Shown: piece after piece, positions 8,656 to 16,098 of the stretch
Layout of the letters: each line of letters opens with the position of its first letter
How positions within the stretch are numbered: position 1 is the stretch's first letter
NCBI GenBank assembly: GCA_023399815.1
Contig: JAEWOJ010000100.1
Coordinates: forward strand, 1 to 35,144
Source of the DNA: Pseudomonadota bacterium
GTDB lineage: Bacteria; Pseudomonadota; Gammaproteobacteria; Xanthomonadales; Xanthomonadaceae
Length of the DNA: 35,144 nucleotides
Reading direction: 5' to 3'
Translations under genes and position numbers: made by a program
The notes under the pieces: model-generated
Databases searched by the model: none
Seen by the model: only the letters and a program-made list of their open reading frames with translations
Told to the model about the DNA's origin: nothing

Positions 8656-9656
8656 GCACACGCAGGCAGTTCCTGCAGACCTCCCTGCTGCTGGCCGCGG
8701 CCGGCGCCGCGCCGCGCATGCTGGCATCGCCGCTGGCCGCCAACGGCGCGCGCGTGGTGTCGACCTGGGACTTCGGCGTCGGCGCGAACCAGGCCGCCTG
8801 GAAGGTACTGGCCGCCGGCGGCAGCGCATTGGACGCGGTGGAAGCGGGCGCCCGCTGGGCGGAGAGCGACCTGTGCAATCCCACCGTCGGCCACTGCGGC
8901 AACCCCGACCGCGACGGCGTGCTGACACTGGATTCGAGCATCATGGACGGCGACGGCCGCTGCGGCTCGGTCGCGGCGTTGAGCGACATCCTGCATCCGG
9001 TATCGGTCGCGCGCCGGGTGATGGAGCAGACGCCGCACGTGATGCTGGTGGGCGAGGGCGCCCAGCAGTTCGCCGTGCAGCAGGGCTTCGAGCGCCGCAG
9101 GCTGCTGACCCCGGAAGCCGAGCAGGCCTGGCGCGAGTGGCTGAAGACCGAGCACTACGCACCGCAGATCAACGCCGAACGGCGCGGCCGCCCCGGCGAC
9201 AAGGACAACCACGACACACTGGGCATCCTCGCCATCGACGCGAAGGGCGGCATGGCCGGCGCCTGCACCACCAGCGGCATGGCGTGGAAGATGCACGGCC
9301 GCGTCGGCGACAGCCCGATCATCGGCGCCGGCCTGTACGTCGACAACGAAGTGGGCGCGGCCACGGCCTCGGGCATGGGCGAGGAGATGATCCGCAACGC
9401 AGCCTCCTTCCTGGTGGTGGAACTGATGCGCCAGGGCCGCTCGCCGGCCGACGCCTGCCGCGAAGCCATCGAGCGGGTGGTGCACAAGCGCCCCGAAGCC
9501 AGCCGCACCCTGCAGGTGTGTTTCCTGGCGATGGACCGGCACGGCCAGGTCGGCGCCTACGCGCTGCATCGCGGCTTCGTCTATGCGGTATGCGATTCCC
9601 ACAGGCAGGACACGCTGCTCGATTCCACGTCCGTCTATACGAGCGAGCAGGCATGA
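8652..9656 (+). CDS. N4-(beta-N-acetylglucosaminyl)-L-asparaginase (aspartylglucosaminidase)
   Basis: 334 aa Ntn hydrolase that cleaves the GlcNAc-Asn bond of N-glycopeptides. It has a twin-arginine-like leader 'STRRQFLQTSLLLAAAGAA', so export is expected. The self-processing site is 'NHDTLGILAID', with Thr189 as the N-terminal nucleophile of the beta subunit. The early conserved stretch 'TWDFGVGANQAAW' and 'GNPDRDGVLTLDSSIMDG' match the family. It sits between glk and cutC with ATGA overlaps on both sides. Release of GlcNAc and aspartate fits with a neighbouring sugar kinase, although that kinase looks glucose-specific. Confidence 0.92.
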   Translation: MSTRRQFLQTSLLLAAAGAAPRMLASPLAANGARVVSTWDFGVGANQAAWKVLAAGGSALDAVEAGARWAESDLCNPTVGHCGNPDRDGVLTLDSSIMDGDGRCGSVAALSDILHPVSVARRVMEQTPHVMLVGEGAQQFAVQQGFERRRLLTPEAEQAWREWLKTEHYAPQINAERRGRPGDKDNHDTLGILAIDAKGGMAGACTTSGMAWKMHGRVGDSPIIGAGLYVDNEVGAATASGMGEEMIRNAASFLVVELMRQGRSPADACREAIERVVHKRPEASRTLQVCFLAMDRHGQVGAYALHRGFVYAVCDSHRQDTLLDSTSVYTSEQA

Positions 9657-10390
9657 GCGGGCGCCGCCTGCTGGAGATCGCCTGCAACTCCGTCGCTTCC
9701 GCGATGGCCGCGCAGACCGGCGGCGCAGACCGGATCGAACTGTTCGACAACCTGGCGCAAGGAGGAACCACGCCGTCGCGCGGCAGCGTCGCCGTGGCCC
9801 GCGACCGGCTGCTGATTCCGCTGTTCGTGCTGATCCGCCCACGCCCGGGCGATTTCCACTACGACGCGCAGGAAACCGAGATCATGCTGCGCGACATCGA
9901 GAGCTGCCGGCAACTGGGATGCGACGGTGTGGTGATCGGCGCGCTGACCACGGACGGAGACGTGGACGTCCCGCTGTGCCGCGAACTCGTCGCGGCCGCC
10001 GGACCGCTCGGCCTCACGTTCCATCGCGCCTTCGACGCCGCCCGCGACCTGCTGGCGGCCATGGAGCAGGTCATCGACCTCGGCTGCCATCGCATCCTCA
10101 GCTCCGGCGGCGCCGCCAGCGCGATGGCCGGCAGTCGCACACTGCGGCAACTGGCTACGCAGGCAGGCAACCGCATCCACCTGATGGCCGGCGCCGGCCT
10201 GGATGCAGGCAACATCGCCGATGTCGCCATCCAAAGCGGCTGCAACGAACTGCATGCCTCGGCCAAGGCGCCACGCACGTCAGCCATGCGGCGCCACAAC
10301 CCGGCGCTTGTCGGTCTGGAAAACGACTGGGTCCAGTCGGATGCGGAGCTGGTCGGTGGGTTGCGGTGGGCATTGGATCAGGTGGGGTAA
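9653..10390 (+). CDS. cutC: CutC family protein (copper homeostasis name, TIM barrel)
   Basis: 245 aa. The N-terminal 'LEIACNSVASAMAAQTGGAD' and 'RIELFDNLAQGGTTPSRG', followed by 'FVLIRPRPGDFHY', are diagnostic of CutC. Later come 'LTFHRAFDAARD' and 'RILSSGGAASA'. CutC is a TIM-barrel protein historically linked to copper tolerance, and its real reaction is uncertain. It is coupled to the asparaginase gene by an ATGA overlap at 9653. It is the last backbone gene before dif. Confidence 0.93.
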   Translation: MSGRRLLEIACNSVASAMAAQTGGADRIELFDNLAQGGTTPSRGSVAVARDRLLIPLFVLIRPRPGDFHYDAQETEIMLRDIESCRQLGCDGVVIGALTTDGDVDVPLCRELVAAAGPLGLTFHRAFDAARDLLAAMEQVIDLGCHRILSSGGAASAMAGSRTLRQLATQAGNRIHLMAGAGLDAGNIADVAIQSGCNELHASAKAPRTSAMRRHNPALVGLENDWVQSDAELVGGLRWALDQVG

Positions 10391-10438
10391 TGCCAAGTAG
10401 CGCTCCAGTTGCTGGGCCATTGCTTGGGTACGCTCTGA

Positions 10439-10466
10439 ATTTTACATAATATACATTATGCGAAAT
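10439..10466 (+). other. attL: chromosomal/phage hybrid dif site
   Basis: 28-bp site made of a left arm ATTTTACATAA (10439-10449), centre TATACA (10450-10455) and right arm TTATGCGAAAT (10456-10466). Compared with E. coli dif in reverse complement, the left arm (XerD side) differs by one base, the centre is identical, and the right arm (XerC side) shares its first seven bases. The left arm would be chromosomal and the right arm phage-derived after integration. Confidence 0.93.
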
Positions 10467-10579
10467 CTCAGATGGCCCGGGCCAAGGCGGCCGCGCTACA
10501 CCGGCTGCGCTGGATTTGGCTCTGGATCACCTCTTGCCTGCCCCAACGTCCACCGTCCGATACGGAGATTGAGGCGTGA
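10467..10579 (+). pseudogene. Displaced 3' coding piece of the phage repressor
   Basis: If attR is rejoined to attL as in the circular phage, the repressor frame (codon AAA at 18928-18930) continues through 10466 for 37 codons to TGA 10577-10579 with no stop. It contains a Trp-rich hydrophobic stretch ('RLRWIWLWITSC', 10502-10537). The stop overlaps the GTG start of the next gene as GTGA at 10576. In the integrated state this piece has no start of its own. The reading is direct; the expression consequence is inference. Confidence 0.75.
10481..10538 (+). repeat. 58-bp imperfect repeat, copy 1 (phage side)
   Basis: Begins GCCAAGGC and includes CGCTGGATTTGGCTCTGG at 10508-10525. It matches 18933-18990 beyond attR without gaps through the shared GGCTCTGG. 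Here it lies 14 bp after the att core, and at attR 1 bp after it. Confidence 0.85.
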
Positions 10580-10929
10580 GCGACACCTACGACATTGACG
10601 GCAGGCCGCCGTGCTGGCCGTCTGGCCAGCCGTGCCCGAACAGCTGCGCCCGCGACCACGCGCGGCACGTCCTGGACAACCACGTCGACCTGCACGGGCC
10701 ATGGGCCGGCTGGCGGCTCGCCGGCCGTGACCTAGTAGCCCCCAGCGGCGAACGCATTCCAGAACGCCGCCTACGCGGCCTGTTGTGGCGTGCGGACGCC
10801 ACGGACCTACGGGACGCCACGCGCGCCCGGAACGTGGCCAGAAAGGCCCGTCAGCAGTCGATGGTGAAAGTCGTTGTCGTGGACCTGGGCGACTGGCGCG
10901 AGCGCCACTTCGGAACGCGTGCCGGGTAA
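10576..10929 (+). CDS. DUF3653-like phage protein
   Basis: 117 aa from GTG 10576. The N-terminal part has a Cys pattern ('RPPCWPSGQPCPNSC') and the centre reads 'HGPWAGWRLAGRDLVAPSGE', then 'RRLRGLLWRADATDLRDA'. This looks like DUF3653, a family I associate with Xanthomonas and Stenotrophomonas filamentous phages. Function is unknown. It runs opposite to the main phage operon. In the circular phage it would directly follow the repressor with a GTGA overlap, which suggests a regulatory module. Family recognition is moderate. Confidence 0.7.
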   Translation: MSDTYDIDGRPPCWPSGQPCPNSCARDHARHVLDNHVDLHGPWAGWRLAGRDLVAPSGERIPERRLRGLLWRADATDLRDATRARNVARKARQQSMVKVVVVDLGDWRERHFGTRAG

Positions 10930-10937
10930 GCGTCACC

Positions 10938-10956
10938 GCAGGGGCAACGCCCCTGC
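10938..10956. terminator. Hairpin between convergent phage transcripts
   Basis: Perfect 8-bp stem GCAGGGGC / GCCCCTGC with an AAC loop, placed in the 34-bp gap between the rightward gene ending at 10929 and the leftward gene ending at 10964. No U-tract follows on either strand, so it may be a pause or mRNA-end structure rather than a classic terminator. Confidence 0.5.
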
Positions 10957-10963
10957 ACCCCGG

Positions 10964-11434
10964 TCACCGCTCAATAGAAATCGCCGGCAACTCGACGGAT
11001 GGCCGACACCGCAGGTAATTCCGTTCGCGGTCCAATGCCTGCTCCCAGCCATTGCCCACCCTGCGAATTACGCGGCCCTCAGAGCATGAAACGCCCGCAG
11101 CTTTCGCTTCTGGCGTGCCCAATGCCGGAATATCCAGCACGGTGCGAGAAGGCATTGGCCTTCCCCACGCCTGCGAAAAACCAGCCTGCATGCCGTAGTC
11201 CAGCTCCCGGCAATACATGTGCACCCACGGGCGTGGATCACTGGCGAGAATTTTCTCGCAATCCAGCTTCGGAACAGGCGCCACATTGCGATTCGGCTCA
11301 CGAACACGAGCCTCACCTGGCCCAACAGCACTACGAACACGCTGCGCGAGGCAATCTTGGGCAAAAATGAATGGAATCAAAACAAAAAATGAACGCCAGA
11401 TAACTGGCACGATTCTTGCCCTATTGTATTTCAT
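10964..11434 (-). CDS. Secreted phage protein of unknown function
   Basis: 156 aa from ATG 11434. The N-terminus has basic residues followed by a hydrophobic run ('VIWRSFFVLIPFIFAQDCLA'), a good Sec signal peptide with a probable cut after CLA. The mature part has four Cys, which would suit disulfides in the periplasm. It is the last gene of the leftward phage operon, 38 bp after the TraX-like gene. I do not recognise a family. The position next to Zot/TraX suggests an accessory role at the envelope, but that is only context. Confidence 0.7.
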   Translation of the reverse strand: MKYNRARIVPVIWRSFFVLIPFIFAQDCLAQRVRSAVGPGEARVREPNRNVAPVPKLDCEKILASDPRPWVHMYCRELDYGMQAGFSQAWGRPMPSRTVLDIPALGTPEAKAAGVSCSEGRVIRRVGNGWEQALDRERNYLRCRPSVELPAISIER

Positions 11435-11472
11435 CCTGAAATTTGCTAGGCCAGCAGCCCCTGTGCTGCCAT

Positions 11473-12102
11473 TCAGGGTAACAGAAACGCAGCGATCGAC
11501 GCCAGCAAGGCCAAATGGCCCACGTAATAGCCGTAGAACGCCCAGCGCGTGCGCGGGATGACGATTTCCGTCCTGGCCATGAACAACACCGGCAACGCCA
11601 GCAGCGCCCAGCCATTGCCATTCCACGCGCACAGTGCAGCCATAGCGAAGGCGACCAGTGCACCCCGCCCTGCATTCGGCCGCAGGAAGAACCACCAGCC
11701 AGCCAACACCAGTAGCAGGCCAGACCATCCATAGTCCACGAACATCGCTACAGGCCCGGCCAGCAGCACCAAAAGCGCCCATTGCCGACGCTGGATGCTC
11801 CACACGCACGCCGCGGCGAGCGCGAACGAAAGCAACACGTTCAGAGGTAACGCGTTACCAAACGCCAGCGCGTGAACCGGTTGCGCGATCACACCCCACA
11901 ACGCAAGCCGGCGCATCGACTTGCCCGCGTCTGCGCCCTGGGCAAGGTTGTAGGCCATCACCAACGCGAACAGCGGGAAAGCGATGCGGCCGACTTCCGA
12001 CAACCCCGGCACATAGCCGCCAAACAGCACCTTAGCCACGTGGTCGCAGGTCATGGCGACCAACGCCAGCCACTTCAACAACTCGCGTCCGCTGCTGGTC
12101 AT
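11473..12102 (-). CDS. TraX-like polytopic membrane protein
   Basis: 209 aa with about seven hydrophobic segments. The N-terminal 'LLKWLALVAMTCDHVAKVLF' followed by 'GRIAFPLFALVMAYNLAQG' is characteristic of the TraX family, named for the F-plasmid pilin N-acetyltransferase and related to acyltransferase-3-type enzymes. Its start overlaps the Zot stop (ATGA at 12102-12099), so it is translated with the assembly ATPase. In a phage this could modify coat protein or a host pilus or envelope component; that is inference. Confidence 0.85.
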   Translation of the reverse strand: MTSSGRELLKWLALVAMTCDHVAKVLFGGYVPGLSEVGRIAFPLFALVMAYNLAQGADAGKSMRRLALWGVIAQPVHALAFGNALPLNVLLSFALAAACVWSIQRRQWALLVLLAGPVAMFVDYGWSGLLLVLAGWWFFLRPNAGRGALVAFAMAALCAWNGNGWALLALPVLFMARTEIVIPRTRWAFYGYYVGHLALLASIAAFLLP

Positions 12103-13283
12103 AGGCTGGTGGTCGGAGGCGTGACGGTGCTGGTCTGATAGCCGGGCGACTCGGGGAACGTCCCCTGAGCCCGCCTGCTGCGCCCAATCACCGCCCCGCC
12201 CTCCCTCCCCCGCTCGGCAATAGCTTCACGGTTGCGCTCAATCTGCGTCGGACCGTCAACAAAGCGACTATTTCGCTCATCGCGATAGGGCTCATATTGC
12301 CCACGACGAGCGACGAAACGACACGTCGGCTCATCGACCACATAGAGCGTGCCCTGTTCCGTCACACAGCTACAGGACGGCTCCGCTTGCTTGCCCTGGG
12401 CATTCTCGCCGCCCATGGACGACATGCAGAACAGGCGCGGCGCCTCGCTCGGCAGAGACAACGCATCATCATAAGCCGGCGCACTCCACGGCTCCGATGG
12501 AACCCGCGGAATGAAGCGCTTGGCATAGTCGGCCGCAGAGACATTCGCGCCACCAGCACCGCCGCCCGCCGTCGCATCCGCTCCGTCGCGCGGCGGTGCC
12601 GCGTGGCTTTGCTGGACGGCAGCCGTTGACGTTTCCTCGCCGCCACCGAGCCGCTTCCCCATCGAGCCGAAGGAGTAATACATGAGGAACAGCGCGAGCG
12701 CGGCAGCAACAGGAAACGCAATGTAGTACCAAGGAATGCGCCGCTCCGTGGTGTCCAGCTCCGTCGACTTATAGGTGCCCATCGGACGCTTGGGAAGCGC
12801 CTTGCGCTTTGTGACCAGCGGAACCGCCTTCTCCGCTTGCGCTTCAAAACGGTCGAATTCGCGCAGGTGCACGAACTTTGTTCCGAAGCGACGGCGAACG
12901 TGAACATGACGCTCGATCAGATCATGCACGAACTGATCGCACTGTTTGTCCGGACTCTGACTGACGAAGATAAAGTCCAGGCCACGATGACGATGCTTCG
13001 CCAGCTGTTCCACATGCTCGGGCACCTTGGAGCCGGACGGACGCTTGGGAAGCATCCCATGCTCATACGCCTCATCCACCAGCGCCACAGCACCATCAGG
13101 CAGGAAATTAGGCCAGTCCTTGAACTGTTCCGGCGTCATTTCCAACACGCCGGTTTTTGCATAATCGAATTCACGGATATTACAGGCGTAGACAATGCGC
13201 CCCTGATCCTTGAATTCCAAAAGCCGATCAATTGCATGCAGCGTTTTGCCATGCCCCGGCTGACCGGTGTACCAATAAATCAT
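12099..13283 (-). CDS. zot: Zot/pI assembly ATPase
   Basis: 394 aa from ATG 13283. Walker A GQPGHGKT at residues 7-14, Walker B 'AVALVDEAYE' at 65-74, and 'DFIFVSQSP' near 103-111 define the inner-membrane virion-assembly ATPase. One membrane span lies at about 185-204 after a basic stretch, giving a cytoplasmic motor and a periplasmic tail. The tail is Gly/Ala/Pro-rich with five Cys. An upstream frame to 13343 overlaps the pVI gene and is unlikely. The gene starts 2 bp after the pVI stop, with GGAGGG upstream. Confidence 0.94.
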   Translation of the reverse strand: MIYWYTGQPGHGKTLHAIDRLLEFKDQGRIVYACNIREFDYAKTGVLEMTPEQFKDWPNFLPDGAVALVDEAYEHGMLPKRPSGSKVPEHVEQLAKHRHRGLDFIFVSQSPDKQCDQFVHDLIERHVHVRRRFGTKFVHLREFDRFEAQAEKAVPLVTKRKALPKRPMGTYKSTELDTTERRIPWYYIAFPVAAALALFLMYYSFGSMGKRLGGGEETSTAAVQQSHAAPPRDGADATAGGGAGGANVSAADYAKRFIPRVPSEPWSAPAYDDALSLPSEAPRLFCMSSMGGENAQGKQAEPSCSCVTEQGTLYVVDEPTCRFVARRGQYEPYRDERNSRFVDGPTQIERNREAIAERGREGGAVIGRSRRAQGTFPESPGYQTSTVTPPTTSL

Positions 13284-13285
13284 CT

Positions 13286-13624
13286 TCAATGCCCTCCGGT
13301 CAGCGAATCGGCAACGGACTTGGGCACGATGAACACCTTCCACGCCATGCGAATCGTGAGAGCCGAAAGAATCATCGACATGGCTGTACCCACTTCCAAA
13401 TAGCCGAGCACCTGGGCAACAGGACCATCCAATCCGCCCACCTGCGACTGCACAAACGACTTAAGGTTGGGCAACACAGCATCGAACGTGACCGTGGTCA
13501 GGCCGAAGGTAGCCAACACCTTACCCACAAGGCCTGCTGCTACTTCCTTCAATCGACCTAGCAGCTGTTCAACACCCTTTTTAATCCAATCCCACACCAT
13601 GCCGCCCGGATTGAAAATGCCCAT
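13286..13624 (-). CDS. pVI-like minor coat protein (DUF2523)
   Basis: 112 aa from ATG 13624, which overlaps the pIII stop as TGATG. It begins 'MGIFNPGGMVWDWIKKGVEQ', has an amphipathic centre, and ends with a hydrophobic segment 'VGTAMSMILSALTIRMAW' (about 79-96). Size, position between pIII and Zot, and style match the DUF2523 proteins that stand for M13 pVI, which caps the virion together with pIII. Confidence 0.88.
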   Translation of the reverse strand: MGIFNPGGMVWDWIKKGVEQLLGRLKEVAAGLVGKVLATFGLTTVTFDAVLPNLKSFVQSQVGGLDGPVAQVLGYLEVGTAMSMILSALTIRMAWKVFIVPKSVADSLTGGH

Positions 13625-15096
13625 CAGCCCACCCCGCCCATCAGAATTTTGAGCGCAGTAAACGCGCCAAAAACCAAGATCAATCCGCGAAGGATTGCCA
13701 TGGCCTTGCACCAGTAAGGAAAATCGGCGCCACTGATCGAAACGCCCATCAGTTGAAATGAAGGCGGCTGAGGGCATGAACCACCACCAAAAATGTTGCC
13801 CTGATCGAGCATGCCAGCAGAGACGCCGATGCCCCACTTTTTCGCGCCGTCTACATCAGCCGTGCCGTCACCCGGATCGCTCGCCTGACCACTTCCTTCA
13901 AGCACGTCAGCAACGCCATTGCAATTCGCATCACCAGCACCACAGCCACTACCATCATTTGGCGTGCCTGTGCCAGTACCATTTTTTGCCAGCTTTTCCA
14001 GCGCACAGGCCGACTTCCATTGTTGCAAAAGAGATGCGTACTCCATCGCGTCGCACTTATCGCCTGTGCAGATCGGCGTAGCCCCACACGTGCCGCCGCT
14101 GATGTTGCGGTTCTTTCGCGTGTTGCAATCAATGCGCCATTGAATCTTGACTTGGATACAGGCAATAGCACTGCCCGAACACGAAGGTGGCGCATTGCAG
14201 CTATCACCCCCAGAGGCGGAATCCTCTTTGTCTTTATTCGGGTTATCCGGATCATCAGCATCCGCAACGCCGTCACCGTTTGAATCTTTACCGCACGTGC
14301 CATTCGGGCGCTTCACCTCGCCAGCAGCGCATTGCCCCTCGCCCGGCAAACACTGGCCAGAAGGACTCTTAATGTTGCCCGCAGGACACTCATTTTCCGC
14401 CGGCTTGCAGTACAACGAACCTTGCTGAATCGCGCCCGGTGTCGTGCCCTGGACTGCGATCATGCCACTTGGACACTTACCGTCTGGCACACACTGACCG
14501 TTGACCTTTTTCTGATCCGGCGGACAGGGCTGATCAACCGGTTCACACACGCCCATGTAGCCATTCCAATAGCTACCCGACGGGCAATTATTCTTCAAAT
14601 CTTCCGAGGTACAGACGGCACCTGTAGTACTGACTGTGCTTGTCTCATCGGCATTTTGCGCATATTTCACAACACAACCAAGATTGCAACCCGTCGAACC
14701 CGTGACCGGCAAAAAGGGCGTTGTTTTTGACGAGACTTTATCGCACGTCTGATCCTGAGAATAGTAATAGTCAAGCTGCGGTAGGCAGCCGGCACCGCCA
14801 GACCCTTGACTGTAAATGACGCAACGGTAATAGCATTTGCCACCACCACAAGTAGCTTGCCCCGGCTGCATACCTACATAAGTAGTACCCGGATTCGCTG
14901 CATTGAACTCAGCAGCATAAGCATACGAGCGCGAAGCCGCAGACGAATACGCAGTGCCTTGATCACAGGGCGATTCAAACGTGCACGACTGAGCGTGCGC
15001 CTTACCCATGCCAAACCACGCCAATGCAGCCGTAAACAGAACAGCGGCAACACGACGCGCAATCGCATTCGCAAAGATGCGAGCAAGCCAGCGCAT
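13624..15096 (-). CDS. pIII-like adsorption/minor coat protein
   Basis: 490 aa from ATG 15096; a GTG directly before it (15099) is possible. A Sec signal ends near 'GKAHAQS' (about residue 36). The mature protein is very Cys-rich with repeated 'CP(S/A/P)G' modules such as 'NCPSGSYWNGYMG' and 'CPAGNIKSPSGQC'. It then has a calcium-loop-like segment 'DSNGDGVADADDPDNP' and a second one near 'DANCNGVADVLEG'. The C-terminus has a hydrophobic anchor 'AILRGLILVFGAFTALKIL'. This is the usual layout of filamentous-phage receptor-binding proteins: export, receptor domains, glycine-rich linkers and a membrane anchor. It is coupled to the 20-residue peptide before it (TGATG) and to pVI after it. Confidence 0.9.
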   Translation of the reverse strand: MRWLARIFANAIARRVAAVLFTAALAWFGMGKAHAQSCTFESPCDQGTAYSSAASRSYAYAAEFNAANPGTTYVGMQPGQATCGGGKCYYRCVIYSQGSGGAGCLPQLDYYYSQDQTCDKVSSKTTPFLPVTGSTGCNLGCVVKYAQNADETSTVSTTGAVCTSEDLKNNCPSGSYWNGYMGVCEPVDQPCPPDQKKVNGQCVPDGKCPSGMIAVQGTTPGAIQQGSLYCKPAENECPAGNIKSPSGQCLPGEGQCAAGEVKRPNGTCGKDSNGDGVADADDPDNPNKDKEDSASGGDSCNAPPSCSGSAIACIQVKIQWRIDCNTRKNRNISGGTCGATPICTGDKCDAMEYASLLQQWKSACALEKLAKNGTGTGTPNDGSGCGAGDANCNGVADVLEGSGQASDPGDGTADVDGAKKWGIGVSAGMLDQGNIFGGGSCPQPPSFQLMGVSISGADFPYWCKAMAILRGLILVFGAFTALKILMGGVG

Positions 15097-15158
15097 CACA
15101 CGCCCTCAAACGCAAGCCAGCACGCACCGCATACCGCGATGATGACGAAATAGCCCAT
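15096..15158 (-). CDS. 20-residue hydrophobic peptide upstream of pIII
   Basis: ATG 15158 is preceded by an excellent ribosome site (GGGAGGGAAT). The frame encodes a peptide starting MGYFVIIAVCGACWLAF and ends in TGA overlapping the pIII ATG (TGATG at 15098-15094). Length and hydrophobicity resemble a shortened pVII/pIX, though those are about 32-33 aa in M13. It may be a structural microprotein or a leader that delivers ribosomes to pIII. Seen directly; function unknown. Confidence 0.6.
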   Translation of the reverse strand: MGYFVIIAVCGACWLAFEGV

Positions 15159-15168
15159 ATTCCCTCCC

Positions 15169-15194
15169 TAAAAAAGCAGGGGGCAAATGCCCCC
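15169..15194 (-). terminator. Rho-independent terminator after the coat genes
   Basis: On the minus strand there is a 6-bp stem GGGGGC / GCCCCC with a 4-base loop, then TGCTTTTTTA. It separates highly transcribed coat genes from the pIII-pVI-Zot segment, as the central terminator does in M13. The stop codon of the 40-aa gene (15194-15196) touches the hairpin. Confidence 0.88.
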
Positions 15195-15316
15195 TACTTT
15201 CTTGCTTGCTTGACATAGCCCCACAGCATCACGGTTGCCCTGATGACTGCGATGGCCGACATGACTACCGTCGCAACCTCGCCGGCAGTCGCAAGTACCG
15301 CCAACAGCGCGGGCAT
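15194..15316 (-). CDS. 40-aa coat-like small membrane protein
   Basis: Frame from ATG 15316 to TAG 15196-15194, 40 residues, beginning MPALLAVLATAGEV. It has a hydrophobic centre and the end 'LWGYVKQARK'. The preceding major coat protein ends 'LWGYIKRAR', so the two tails are clearly alike. It starts 12 bp after the coat stop. It lacks a separate signal peptide, so it resembles a minor coat (pVII/pIX role) or a shortened coat paralogue inserted directly in the membrane. The gene is too short for usual ORF cut-offs. Confidence 0.65.
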   Translation of the reverse strand: MPALLAVLATAGEVATVVMSAIAVIRATVMLWGYVKQARK

Positions 15317-15328
15317 GACGCCCGGCCG

Positions 15329-15565
15329 TTAGCGAGCGCGCTTGATGTAGCCCCACAGGATGATCACGCCCAGGATCACGGCCACGGCCGCGATCACCAG
15401 GTTGACCTCGCTCTTGCCCGACGCCAGCTCGCCGGCGATGGCAGCACCCGGCGAATCGCCGCCACTCGCGAACGCGGCACCCGACGCCATCAGGGTGGAA
15501 GCACCGGCGCTGACCTTGCCGACGGTGGAAGCGCCGAAACGACGCAGCTGGTTCATGAACTTCAT
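15329..15565 (-). CDS. Major coat protein precursor (pVIII-like)
   Basis: 78 aa. A long basic/hydrophobic signal peptide ends 'ASGAAFA' with likely cleavage after residue 33. The roughly 45-aa mature protein has a small/acidic N-terminal part (SGGDSPGAAIAGELASGK), a hydrophobic core 'VNLVIAAVAVILGVIILWGY' and a basic tail KRAR that would contact the DNA. This is the textbook layout of an inovirus major coat protein. ATG 15565 is used; Met at residue 4 is an alternative. Confidence 0.92.
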   Translation of the reverse strand: MKFMNQLRRFGASTVGKVSAGASTLMASGAAFASGGDSPGAAIAGELASGKSEVNLVIAAVAVILGVIILWGYIKRAR

Positions 15566-15582
15566 TGACTTTTCTCTCTCTG

Positions 15583-15804
15583 TCAGTAGACCCCTAGACG
15601 CGCCGCGCGGAATACGAGGCGCGCTTTAACCCCTACAGCCCACACCGACACAATCGCGAGGGCCACAAGGGTTCCATCAGCCAAGTCCAGGGGAGGAAGA
15701 ATTGGCTGGTGGTACGGCATCCACACCGGAACCGCGCACGTGCCGTCCTGCTGGATGTTTTCAGCAGCACAAGCGGCGACGTAAAGCGGCTCCGAAGTGG
15801 ACAT
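15583..15804 (-). CDS. Small phage membrane protein
   Basis: 73 aa, starting at ATG 15804, 3 bp after the ssDNA-binding gene. A Cys-containing N-terminal part ('CAAENIQQDGTCAVPVWMPY') precedes one hydrophobic helix ('GTLVALAIVSVWAVGVKA', about 44-61) and a basic tail. Location between gene V and gene VIII equivalents matches the small ORFs that encode pVII/pIX-like minor coats in Xanthomonas phages. I do not recognise a named family. Confidence 0.7.
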   Translation of the reverse strand: MSTSEPLYVAACAAENIQQDGTCAVPVWMPYHQPILPPLDLADGTLVALAIVSVWAVGVKARLVFRAARLGVY

Positions 15805-15807
15805 GAA

Positions 15808-16098
15808 TTACGCCTTCGCCGGAGCCGGGCCCGGGGTCGGCGAAGGCGTCAGTAGACGGATGCGACGGCCGAAATCCAGACCGCCGTACTTGTTCGCTTC
15901 CAGCGAAGTGGGGCAAAGCTCATACGAGCCCGGCTTGTAGGGCTGCTGATCTTCATCGAGCGTGATCTTGAACGGCAGCGGAAAATCGCCGTCACGCAGG
16001 ACAGCGGCTTTCTGTTCGCGGAAATGCACGGCGGGCTTGCCGTCGCGTGCGGGAAAAGAGCGGGTTTCCACCGCTTCACTCATGACCTGTACTTTCAT
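15808..16098 (-). CDS. ssDNA-binding protein (gene V equivalent)
   Basis: 96 aa from ATG 16098, overlapping the rep stop as ATGA. The sequence 'RDGKPAVHFREQKAAV', 'FPLPFKITLDEDQQPYKPGS' and 'LDFGRRIRLLTP' fits the OB-fold helix-destabilising proteins of Cf1/phiLf-type phages (about 98 aa). It would coat newly made single strands and hold them for extrusion. The acidic/Pro-rich end is typical. Confidence 0.88.
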   Translation of the reverse strand: MKVQVMSEAVETRSFPARDGKPAVHFREQKAAVLRDGDFPLPFKITLDEDQQPYKPGSYELCPTSLEANKYGGLDFGRRIRLLTPSPTPGPAPAKA

